The notes below the pieces were generated by a model, which saw nothing but the letters and a program-made list of their open reading frames with translations, ran no database searches and was not told the DNA's origin. A program made the position numbers and the translations under genes. A stretch of 5,856 bases of DNA from Ignavibacteria bacterium (GTDB taxonomy: Bacteria; Bacteroidota; Ignavibacteria; Tepidaquicellales; OLB5): contig JAPUEV010000352.1 of the NCBI GenBank assembly GCA_027492415.1, positions 1-5,856 of the forward strand. The letters are read 5' to 3'. Below are positions 1 to 5,554 of the stretch, piece after piece; positions within the stretch are counted from its first letter, which is position 1; every line of letters starts with the position of its first letter.

Positions 1-1726
1 TAACCGATGAGCCGCCCGGCATTTTGATGAGTGTGCTGTTAGATGCGCCAGTATATAGGAAAGTAATTTCAGCCTCATTGGTTTTAGATGATACATCCTT
101 CCATACGATGAAATTTATAACCAACAGGAATACAGCAGCTATCCTGAACTTATAATTTTTCAAGCTTACTGTTAATATTAATACAAGGATGATATAATAG
201 AAAATGAACATGATGGAATCAACGTAGTACGTTTCTACAAATGAATAATCCCATTTAGCGCAAAGCTCAATAAGGAGTATCTGCAAATAAAGCAGCGCTG
301 AGTTAACCGATGCAAATATTGATGCTGCCCAAACAGAAAGCGGCGAAACGAGTACCATAATAAATCCGATGGCAAGCGAAATATTGGATAGCGGAATGGC
401 AAACAGGTTGGCGGCAAGAGAGACAATTGATATTTTTTTAAACATTACAGCTGTTACCGGCAGAGTTCCTAGCTGCGCTGCAAGTGTACCTGTAAAAAGT
501 GAAACGGTACCTTTGAATGCTTTTACAGGAAGCCTTTTATCATTTAAATTATTGTACCATACAATATTATTCAGCCATTTATTGATCACAGGGTAAATTA
601 TCACAAGTGAAAGCAGCGCAGAGAACGAAAGAATAAAGCCGGCATCAAATAATTGCCTTGGATCGATAACAAGTATTACTAAGGCTGCAAAGGATATTAT
701 ATTATAGCTGTTCGGTTTACGTTCTGCAAGCTGGGCGATAAGGAATATTGATGCCATAATTACCGCTCTTACAATTGAGGGAGAATTTCCGGTAAGATCC
801 ATATAGAACAACAGACATGCAATTGTGATAAAAACCTTAAATGAATACTTAATTGGTATGAAGATAAGAATTCCCCATAAAATCAGAATTACATATGCTA
901 CATTAAGTCCTGAGACAGCAATAATATGCGCTACCCCGGCATTAATAAAGTTCTGCTTCATTTCCCCGGAGATATTGCTCTTTTCACCAAGCAAGAGCCC
1001 TTTAAGATACTCCCCTTCCTGCCCCTCAATCTGTTCATCAATTATTTTAATGGAATACTCTTTAACGGGAATAATTACAGATGATTCAAAGAAATTGGGG
1101 TTGTTGTGACCTGTGAGCGAAATATTTTCAAAGCCATAGGAGCTGAAAACAGCGTCAATTCCGTGGAGCTTAAGATATCTGCCATAGTCAAATTCACCGG
1201 GGTTCTTTTCATGCGGCAGTTCTTCGATCTTTCCTTTTACTTCAACAAGATCACCATAGCTTAGTTTTTTAAATTCATCTTCTTTGAACTTATTTTTATA
1301 GACTGAAACAAGTACATTCCCGTTTGCGGGTGAATCATTAAGTGAGGTAACTTCAATAAGAAAACGCAGCCTTTCCTCATTGCCATCAGGCTGTTCAACA
1401 ATGGTACCTTTTATCACAGAATTGCTCACACTTCCCTTTATTTTTAATGTGATGTTATCAGTGTCACTTTTGTAATAACGGTACTGGAAGGAAAAAATCC
1501 CAAAAAAAAGGATAAGCATTAAATACGGGAACAGGAATAGCTCGCCCTTTGCTGTTTTGGGATACAGAACGGCGATAAAGCAGCCTAGCGAGATTAGAAT
1601 TGAAATAAAGAGCCACTCCGGAAGAAATGCCAGGTTAAAATGCAGGAAATTGCTGAGGATGATTCCCCCGGCTAAAGGCAGTACTGCAAGCAAAGCAGGG
1701 AATTTTTTACCGAAGTTCATTAACAT
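1..1726 (-). CDS. comEC: ComEC/Rec2-family DNA internalization channel, C-terminus cut by window edge
   Basis: In the ComEC family this inner-membrane protein carries single-stranded DNA into the cytoplasm during natural transformation. The frame is open from the ATG at 1726 to the left edge (575 residues seen). Residues about 10-80 form three hydrophobic helices. Residues about 95-195 look like the DUF4131 OB-fold region and end in the typical NPGEFDYGRYL (175-185). The Competence-domain core has GVAHIIAVSGLN (264-275), PSIVRA (316-321) and NLFAIPL (440-446) within a long run of membrane helices. The beta-lactamase-like domain is just starting at the edge (about 554 on), but its usual FLDVGQGDS reads FLYTGASNS. 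A second in-frame ATG at 1720 would shorten the protein by two residues; neither start has a Shine-Dalgarno. An in-frame stop lies just upstream (1739-1741). Family assignment is firm. Whether the C-terminal domain is complete cannot be seen. Confidence 0.93.
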   Translation of the reverse strand, partial: MLMNFGKKFPALLAVLPLAGGIILSNFLHFNLAFLPEWLFISILISLGCFIAVLYPKTAKGELFLFPYLMLILFFGIFSFQYRYYKSDTDNITLKIKGSVSNSVIKGTIVEQPDGNEERLRFLIEVTSLNDSPANGNVLVSVYKNKFKEDEFKKLSYGDLVEVKGKIEELPHEKNPGEFDYGRYLKLHGIDAVFSSYGFENISLTGHNNPNFFESSVIIPVKEYSIKIIDEQIEGQEGEYLKGLLLGEKSNISGEMKQNFINAGVAHIIAVSGLNVAYVILILWGILIFIPIKYSFKVFITIACLLFYMDLTGNSPSIVRAVIMASIFLIAQLAERKPNSYNIISFAALVILVIDPRQLFDAGFILSFSALLSLVIIYPVINKWLNNIVWYNNLNDKRLPVKAFKGTVSLFTGTLAAQLGTLPVTAVMFKKISIVSLAANLFAIPLSNISLAIGFIMVLVSPLSVWAASIFASVNSALLYLQILLIELCAKWDYSFVETYYVDSIMFIFYYIILVLILTVSLKNYKFRIAAVFLLVINFIVWKDVSSKTNEAEITFLYTGASNSTLIKMPGGSSV

Positions 1727-1878
1727 TATGTAAAATAATTAAAAATCGGATAAAATTTCCTTTAAAAATAAAAGTACAATCAATACTTCTGCGTTAATCG
1801 AAAATAATGGTTAATAATGTTTAAAAATGATTCTATAATTTATCAGAAGAGTACACTATAGCAGTTACAGAGGCGGAA

Positions 1879-1886
1879 CAAATATA
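1879..1886 (-). promoter_or_regulatory. Candidate -7 box for comEC (Bacteroidota type)
   Basis: On the minus strand this reads TATATTTG, an exact match to the Bacteroidota -7 consensus TAnnTTTG. No TTG lies 19-21 bp further upstream to act as the -33 element, and the implied leader to comEC would be about 150 nt. The call therefore rests on the -7 match alone, and an 8-bp match is expected now and then by chance in AT-rich DNA. Confidence 0.25.
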
Positions 1887-1891
1887 TCAGA

Positions 1892-1975
1892 TTACTCATT
1901 ATTAATAAATAATTGATCATTGAATATTGAACATTGCTAATTGTTAATTGTACATTACTCATTGTTCATTGTTCA
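1892..1975. repeat. Degenerate heptanucleotide tandem array, 12 units (TTGNNNA)
   Basis: Read in steps of seven from 1892, twelve consecutive units all end in A and eleven begin with TT. The nine units from 1913 to 1975 all fit TTNNNNA, and eight of them fit TTGNNNA. TTACTCA occurs at 1892 and again at 1955, and TTGTTCA occurs twice in tandem at 1962-1968 and 1969-1975. The first three units (1892-1912) are the weakest. The array ends about 33 bp before the acetyltransferase ATG. It has no coding potential. The unit length recalls the heptanucleotide STRR repeats of cyanobacteria, but the unit sequence is different and no kinship is claimed. Confidence 0.75.
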
Positions 1976-1980
1976 ATATT
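1923..1980. repeat. Inverted repeat spanning the heptad array (11-bp arms)
   Basis: AATATTGAACA at 1923-1933 is the exact reverse complement of TGTTCAATATT at 1970-1980, with 36 bp between the arms. The arms use the same TTGAACA / TTGTTCA units as the tandem array, so the symmetry is between its left and right halves. It could form a weak AT-rich stem in RNA or a cruciform in DNA, or be a by-product of the repeat. Confidence 0.55.
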
Positions 1981-1991
1981 TTTGTAATTTG
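1962..1991 (+). promoter_or_regulatory. Candidate promoter for the five-gene plus-strand cluster
   Basis: TTG at 1962-1964, supplied by a heptad unit, is followed after 20 bp by TAATTTG at 1985-1991. This resembles the Bacteroidota -33 TTG / -7 TAnnTTTG arrangement but is one base short in the -7 box. Transcription would begin only a few bases before the acetyltransferase ATG at 2009, giving a very short leader. The neighbouring heptads place further TTG trinucleotides at 7-bp steps. Confidence 0.35.
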
Positions 1992-2008
1992 CACAACGTT
2001 AATAATAT

Positions 2009-2617
2009 ATGAAACCAATAGTAACAGAAAGACTTATTATCAGGGAGTTTCGCCCTGCTGATCTTGGTGAGATATACCGAATACTTGATGTAGAGCTGAA
2101 ATTCATTGATTCGCTTCAGCAGGATTCATCAATTGGACAGAGGAAAAAGTGGCTGGACTGGACCATTCAGGGATATGAACAGAACAGGATGCTGCTGAAT
2201 CCCCCGTACGGTGACCATGCAATAGTGCTGAAGGATAGCCTGCAGCTGATAGGAACATGCGGATTTGTGCCTGTGCTTGCACCGCTAGGACTTCTTCCCT
2301 ATTACCGCTATATTGCAGACGCTAAGGAAACTGAACAGAATTACCCCGAAGTTGGGGTATTCTACGCAATATCTTCACATTACCAGTGCCGGGGCTTTGC
2401 CCACGAAGCAGCAAAAGCGCTGATTGATTATGGCTTTGATAAGCTGAAACTAAGCAGGATAGTAGGAATTACGCACCTGTATAACAATCCTTCTATGGCA
2501 GTATTAAAGAGGCTTGGGATGAAAATTGAGACCCTGCCGGAACATAAATGGATGCAGGTAGTAGGAATAATAGAGAACAGCAATGAAGGCAACAAACAGG
2601 CAAGAAAAGCCGGTTAA
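2009..2617 (+). CDS. GNAT N-acetyltransferase, RimJ/RimL-like
   Basis: Members of this family move an acetyl group from acetyl-CoA to an amine, either a protein N-terminus or a small molecule. The 202-residue protein begins with the typical TERLIIREFRPAD (6-18) and has a central strand region IGTCGF (81-86). The acetyl-CoA pyrophosphate loop is QCRGFAHEA (126-134), matching Q/RxxGxG/A, and NNPSMAVLKRLGM (159-171) is the usual C-terminal cofactor-contact helix. The length is normal. No signal peptide or membrane helix is present, so it should be cytoplasmic. The start is the ATG at 2009, preceded by GTTAATAATAT and no Shine-Dalgarno. It is first in a run of five plus-strand genes. The substrate cannot be told from sequence. 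The last 15 residues are polar and probably disordered. Confidence 0.9.
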   Translation: MKPIVTERLIIREFRPADLGEIYRILDVELKFIDSLQQDSSIGQRKKWLDWTIQGYEQNRMLLNPPYGDHAIVLKDSLQLIGTCGFVPVLAPLGLLPYYRYIADAKETEQNYPEVGVFYAISSHYQCRGFAHEAAKALIDYGFDKLKLSRIVGITHLYNNPSMAVLKRLGMKIETLPEHKWMQVVGIIENSNEGNKQARKAG

Positions 2618-2637
2618 ATTTAATTAAAGTTAATAAT

Positions 2638-2766
2638 ATGAGTACTAAATTTGATGAAACACCTCCCGGGGAATTAAGACCGGGATTTAAGTTCAGGCTG
2701 GCGATGACAATAGTATTTTTTATACTGGCATTGGTTTATATACTATGGCTGCTTAAAATGGTTTGA
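2638..2766 (+). CDS. Small single-pass membrane protein, 42 residues, unrecognised
   Basis: An intact frame from ATG 2638 to TGA 2764-2766 encodes 42 residues. The N-terminal half is polar (MSTKFDETPPGELRPGFKFR). It is followed by one strongly hydrophobic helix of about 17 residues (MTIVFFILALVYILWLL, 23-39) and a short K-M-V tail. Basic residues just before the helix (R14, K18, R20) predict a cytoplasmic N-terminus. The ATG is preceded by GTTAATAAT, the same leader motif seen before the acetyltransferase, and lies 20 nt after that gene's stop. It fills what would otherwise be a 189-bp gap in a tight cluster. It resembles small accessory subunits of membrane complexes in general architecture only, and I do not recognise a family. 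Confidence 0.65.
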   Translation: MSTKFDETPPGELRPGFKFRLAMTIVFFILALVYILWLLKMV

Positions 2767-2806
2767 TAAAAATGGCACAGAATAACGTTACAATTAAATA
2801 AAATAT

Positions 2807-3247
2807 ATGAAATATATTACAACCCAGTATCAAAAATATTTAGAAAACCTTTTAAATGAAATTTCGCAGTATGATAACGAAGCTGACATTTGGAAGCTTT
2901 CAGGTGATATAAAGAACTCACCCGGTAACCTGGCACTTCATATATGCGGGAACTTAAAACATAATATCGGCGCGGTAATCGGCAAGAATGGATTTGTCAG
3001 AGAGCGGGACCTGGAATTTTCGAAGAAGAATATTGCCAAAGCAGAGCTTCTGAAAGAAATAGAAGAAACTTCCGGGATAGTACTTCCGATACTTGACGCG
3101 CTGACAGATGACGACCTGATAGACCCGTTCCCCGAGGCATCACATGGTGAAGACCAGGCAATTTACGATGCACTTGTAAGGCTTGCACTGCATTTGGGCT
3201 ATCACGTAGGACAGATAAATTATCAAAGAAGATTATTAACAGCTTAA
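2807..3247 (+). CDS. DinB-superfamily protein, DUF1572 type
   Basis: DinB-fold proteins are four-helix bundles that usually bind a divalent metal through three histidines; several act as thiol-S-transferases or hydrolases. This 146-residue protein is of normal length and shows the DUF1572 pattern NLALHICGNLKHNIGA (41-56), then VRERDLEF (64-71), then HLGYHVGQINYQRR (129-142). H45, H129 and H133 are the likely metal ligands; H52 and H113 are additional. It is cytoplasmic, with no signal peptide. The ATG at 2807 sits after an A/T-only leader with no Shine-Dalgarno, 40 nt after the small membrane protein. A second, more distant DinB protein lies two genes downstream. The family call is strong; the reaction is unknown. 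Confidence 0.85.
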   Translation: MKYITTQYQKYLENLLNEISQYDNEADIWKLSGDIKNSPGNLALHICGNLKHNIGAVIGKNGFVRERDLEFSKKNIAKAELLKEIEETSGIVLPILDALTDDDLIDPFPEASHGEDQAIYDALVRLALHLGYHVGQINYQRRLLTA

Positions 3248-3262
3248 ATACACAGAATTTAT

Positions 3263-3267
3263 GGAGG
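3263..3267 (+). promoter_or_regulatory. Shine-Dalgarno GGAGG that selects a GTG start
   Basis: GGAGG lies 4 nt before the GTG at 3272, the only start in frame with the lipoprotein signal. Two nearby ATGs (3261 and 3270) share another frame that stops at 3285-3287 after eight codons. This is the only convincing Shine-Dalgarno before a gene in the window. The overlapping ATGTG could make initiation inefficient. Confidence 0.65.
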
Positions 3268-3271
3268 TTAT

Positions 3272-3658
3272 GTGCGAAAAAGTCTAGTTTTATTTGCGTT
3301 AATATTCGCGTATATCTGGGGCTGTTCATCCAGCGAAGATAAATATTCTATGCTAAGCAAAGATGAACGTAAGGCAATTGCATCTATTTGCAGTTGCATG
3401 GAGCCGTTGACAAAGTTCCAGAATAAGATGCAGAATGCCACAGATACTGCAACACGAAGGATTTACAAGGATTCATTTGAAGTTAAAGCGGCAGAAATGC
3501 TGCCATGCCTTGAAAGCCTGGAAAAGCTTGAGCTAAAGTCAAGCGATAATAAAGATTACAGGTACCAGTTTACAGAATATGTTAAGGATAAGCATCCTGA
3601 TTGTGTATCTTTATTTCTTGGTATAAGTGTTACTGATACAACCAAAAAAAATAAATGA
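3272..3658 (+). CDS. Small cysteine-rich lipoprotein, function unknown
   Basis: The 128-residue product begins with MRKSLVLFALIFAYIWGC, a basic n-region and hydrophobic core ending in IWGC-SSS. This predicts signal peptidase II cleavage and lipidation at Cys18; Trp at -2 of the lipobox is unusual. The mature part is mainly polar and helical, with four more cysteines at 40, 42, 79 and 111 (ICSCMEP, LPCLES, HPDC), enough for two disulfides or a CxC metal or redox site in the periplasm. The C-terminus is lysine-rich. Translation starts at GTG with a GGAGG, unlike its neighbours. It lies 24 nt after one DinB gene and 4 nt before the other. I do not recognise a family. Confidence 0.8.
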   Translation: MRKSLVLFALIFAYIWGCSSSEDKYSMLSKDERKAIASICSCMEPLTKFQNKMQNATDTATRRIYKDSFEVKAAEMLPCLESLEKLELKSSDNKDYRYQFTEYVKDKHPDCVSLFLGISVTDTTKKNK

Positions 3659-3662
3659 CTTT

Positions 3663-4139
3663 ATGAACGTATTATATAACACAATTAACAGGCTGAATTA
3701 CCTGGTAAATGAAATACCGGGAAAGATAAAAGAAATTCCGGAAGTTGAGCTTACTAATAAGCCGGCACCAGGCAAATGGTCAAAGCAGGAAATACTCGGG
3801 CATTTGTGTGACTCCGCAATAAACAATTTAAGCCGGTTCATAAGGGCACAGTTTGAAGATGAGCCGTTCATGGTTGTACCTTATGGCCAGGATGAATGGG
3901 TGAGTTTAAACCATTATAATGAAATGAAAACAGATGATGTGCTCACCTACTGGATAGCTGTAAATAAACAGATAATACAGATAATATCAAATATTCCCGA
4001 AGATAAGCTTGCTGTAATATGTGAGCTTGGTAATGCGGCTTTCCGTGAAGGAGAGCTTGATAAAACACTGTTATGGCTTATTGAAGATTATTTAGTGCAT
4101 ATGGAGTATCATTTAAGGCAGGTTATTGGGGAGATTTGA
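3663..4139 (+). CDS. DinB_2-superfamily protein, YfiT/BstA-like
   Basis: This 158-residue protein resembles the YfiT/BstA branch of the DinB superfamily, metal-dependent proteins that include bacillithiol transferases. PAPGKWSKQEILGHLCDS (34-51) is followed by SRFIRAQFEDEPF (57-69) and YGQDEW (74-79), and it ends with DYLVHMEYHLRQ (142-153). H47, H146 and H150 form the expected three-histidine metal site. There is no signal peptide, so it should be cytoplasmic. An in-frame ATG at 3627 would add 12 residues (MLLIQPKKINDF), but these would be read out of frame through the tail of the lipoprotein gene and fit no domain, so ATG 3663, 4 nt after that gene's TGA, is preferred. Its 3' end overlaps the convergent gene by 27 bp. 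The thiol substrate is not known. Confidence 0.85.
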   Translation: MNVLYNTINRLNYLVNEIPGKIKEIPEVELTNKPAPGKWSKQEILGHLCDSAINNLSRFIRAQFEDEPFMVVPYGQDEWVSLNHYNEMKTDDVLTYWIAVNKQIIQIISNIPEDKLAVICELGNAAFREGELDKTLLWLIEDYLVHMEYHLRQVIGEI

Positions 4140-5273
4140 TCTATTCAAAGATGAAATAAAAATCAGTATTATTCCTGTAAGCATTCCAATGGAGAGGTAG
4201 AATAAATACGAAACATAATCAGCAATTCCCGAAATGCCAAACCACAGCACAAGCGCAGGATAGAATAGGAGCATTTCGCTTACCATAAATGACGCAAGAA
4301 AAATATAAGACCCGTACATGAGCAATTTATTCTGCGAATTCAGCAAATTATTCATTGTTAACCAGCCAAGCACCCCTGCAGAAATTACACCAAGCATCAC
4401 TAAATGAATGAATCCAATAGTAACTTCCCTGCTGATAAATGCAGCATCCCCGATTTTGGGCAATGCTGAAACAAGCTGCATCAGGAATTTTATAAATAGC
4501 ATAAAGAAGCTGAACCTGAAAAATAACTGAGGCAATTTTCCTGCATTTTGGAATATCTTGACTTCATTTTTGAATAAAAGGATATACAGGTACCTGATGC
4601 CGTTCAGCTGCAAAAATGCACATGCAATACCAACAAACTTAAGCGATGAAGGTATATTGAATCCGAGCAATGAAAGGAAATAAGCGCCTAATGTTGCAAA
4701 GAATAAAAGATGAAATGAAATTGAAGCAGCACCTTCTTTATACTTCGCGCCGTGATCTTCAAAATATTTAAGCCACAAGCCTACCACAGCAAATACGAAC
4801 CAGCCGTTATACTGGAAGTGAAGATAAAAATATATAACCTGTTTGTAAAGGTCAGTTCCACCAAGACCCTGTATAACCACTACAACCAAACCCCACGGAC
4901 CCAAAGATGAAAGGAACAGGAAAAACAGTGCAGCATAAATGAATTTCAGCGAAAGTGTTTCCTTTTTAATTACAAAAATATCCTTAAGTACAAAAAATAT
5001 GAATGCATATGAACATAAAATATGCATTGTTGAAAATGTAATTGAATACGCCGCATATCCCTGCCATGCAAACGTTAGGAGCATACCGATTATTGATACC
5101 TGTGTTATCCAAAAAAGGATATTGTACTTTTTTTGTTTTAAGGGATCCCTTACATATGTATAAACAATCGCTATATATAAAGCATTATAAAGCCAGCCAA
5201 GTATCGCAAAATGTGAGTGTGAGTGCAGGGTATTTTCAAAGTTAAGCAGTTCAACAGGATATACGAATTTCAT
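4113..5273 (-). CDS. Heme-copper oxidase subunit I-like polytopic membrane protein
   Basis: At least 386 residues form about eleven hydrophobic helices with short loops. Near the N-terminus is HSHSHFAILGWL (17-28), followed by AWQGYAAYSITFST (69-82), SSLGPWG (122-128), YFYLHFQYNGWF (148-159) and FIHLVMLGVIS (288-298). The paired histidines at helix starts resemble the cytochrome-oxidase-subunit-I-like/NnrS fold, and the same pattern occurs, from memory, in an uncharacterised membrane family common in Bacteroidota. H17, H19, H21, H152 and H290 are candidate heme or metal ligands. No CuA-bearing subunit II is visible in the window. The ATG at 5273 is the only standard start in frame, but an upstream in-frame helix suggests the real N-terminus is longer. 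The terminal TTA at 4113-4115 lies inside the convergent DinB gene. An alternative is a non-catalytic membrane sensor or transporter with the same fold. Confidence 0.7.
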   Translation of the reverse strand: MKFVYPVELLNFENTLHSHSHFAILGWLYNALYIAIVYTYVRDPLKQKKYNILFWITQVSIIGMLLTFAWQGYAAYSITFSTMHILCSYAFIFFVLKDIFVIKKETLSLKFIYAALFFLFLSSLGPWGLVVVVIQGLGGTDLYKQVIYFYLHFQYNGWFVFAVVGLWLKYFEDHGAKYKEGAASISFHLLFFATLGAYFLSLLGFNIPSSLKFVGIACAFLQLNGIRYLYILLFKNEVKIFQNAGKLPQLFFRFSFFMLFIKFLMQLVSALPKIGDAAFISREVTIGFIHLVMLGVISAGVLGWLTMNNLLNSQNKLLMYGSYIFLASFMVSEMLLFYPALVLWFGISGIADYVSYLFYLSIGMLTGIILIFISSLNRSNLPNNLP

Positions 5274-5354
5274 CCTTAAGAATGTACCTATTGCCGCAAC
5301 GATGACAAAATAGAAGAGTGAGATCCTTATTTGTGATGTGAAATTAAAAATAAT
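5274..5354 (-). other. In-frame upstream extension encoding a likely first membrane helix
   Basis: Reading upstream of the ATG at 5273, the frame stays open to a TAG at 5388-5390. The stretch 5330-5274 encodes IRISLFYFVIVAAIGTFLR, a basic residue followed by a strong membrane helix, which leads straight into the HSHSHFA region as a first helix would. No ATG, GTG or TTG occurs in this frame. The candidates are ATT at 5354 or 5351, ATA at 5330 and ATC at 5324. It is either a non-standard start, a lost start codon, or a sequence error. Confidence 0.55.
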
Positions 5355-5398
5355 GCAGTTGTTTAGTTTTTGGTTTTTGCAGCAGCACTAAAATACGC

Positions 5399-5418
5399 AA
5401 CTTTTTAATTAAAAGGTT
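5399..5418. repeat. 20-bp AT-rich near-palindrome
   Basis: AAC-TTTTTAATTAAAAG-GTT is symmetric about 5408/5409, with one mismatched pair (5402/5415, a G-U wobble in a plus-strand RNA). It lies upstream of the membrane-protein gene, whose frame opens at 5387. It could be an operator for a dimeric regulator or a weak hairpin; there is no further support. Confidence 0.3.
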
Positions 5419-5514
5419 ATCGATTTTCAATTCCAAAAGCAATAATCCCATTCTATTATAAAATAAAGGAAAAGTTCACTGCATTAATAGCTTAATGTTA
5501 AGTTTATGATTTAT

Positions 5515-5544
5515 GTCTGGATACCTGCCTTCGCAGGTATGACA
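5515..5544. repeat. REP-like dispersed hairpin element
   Basis: ATACCTGCCTTCGCAGGTAT (5521-5540) is a perfect 8-bp inverted repeat around a CTTC tetraloop (GAAG on the other strand). With its flanks CTGG and GACA it has the form of the widespread CTGGAT-CC-GC-TTCGC-GG-ATGACA intergenic palindrome seen in many bacterial genomes. It begins 14 bp past the stop codon of the OmpA-domain gene, so it may protect or end that transcript. It is not a textbook intrinsic terminator, since no T-run follows the stem on either strand. It is noticeably richer in G+C than its surroundings. Confidence 0.7.
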
Positions 5545-5554
5545 AAAACTAAAA

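Larger units (their letters stand above)
1727..2008. other. Divergent intergenic region between comEC and the acetyltransferase
   Basis: This is a very AT-rich stretch between two divergent genes, so it should hold promoters for both directions. The half next to comEC has no clear repeat or gene; its only reading frame with a start is a 14-codon one at 1817-1861. The half next to the acetyltransferase is occupied by a 7-bp-period tandem array and a candidate promoter. No RNA gene or riboswitch was recognised. Confidence 0.7.

Noticed and set aside
369..596. Plus-strand reading frame of 75 codons inside comEC
   Set aside because: Antisense to conserved channel helices; no motif or leader.
825..1109. 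Plus-strand reading frame of 94 codons inside comEC
   Set aside because: It lies wholly antisense to the conserved Competence domain and shows no recognisable motif.
1817..1861. 14-codon micro-ORF with a GTTAATAATG leader
   Set aside because: Too short to judge; A/T-rich intergenic DNA gives such frames by chance, and no conservation can be tested here.
1892..1975. CRISPR array or phase-variable coding repeat
   Set aside because: The units are 7 bp with no repeat-spacer layout, and the array lies outside any gene.
2997..3329. Minus-strand frame of 110 codons
   Set aside because: It runs antisense across two well-supported genes and has no family features.
3627..3662. Earlier ATG for the YfiT/BstA-like gene
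   Set aside because: It lies within the lipoprotein gene and adds residues that fit no domain; ATG 3663 just after the preceding stop is a better start.
4939..5245. Two plus-strand frames (4939-5163 and 5042-5245)
   Set aside because: Both are antisense to the oxidase-like membrane protein, whose motifs are conserved in this stretch.
5344..5451. Minus-strand 35-codon frame starting with MGLLLLELK, upstream of the oxidase-like gene
   Set aside because: It could be a frameshifted N-terminus, but it ends at a stop before the membrane helix and its composition looks like translated AT-rich DNA.
5521..5540. Intrinsic terminator for the OmpA-domain gene
   Set aside because: The hairpin is perfect, but no T-run follows it on either strand; it fits a REP-like element better.
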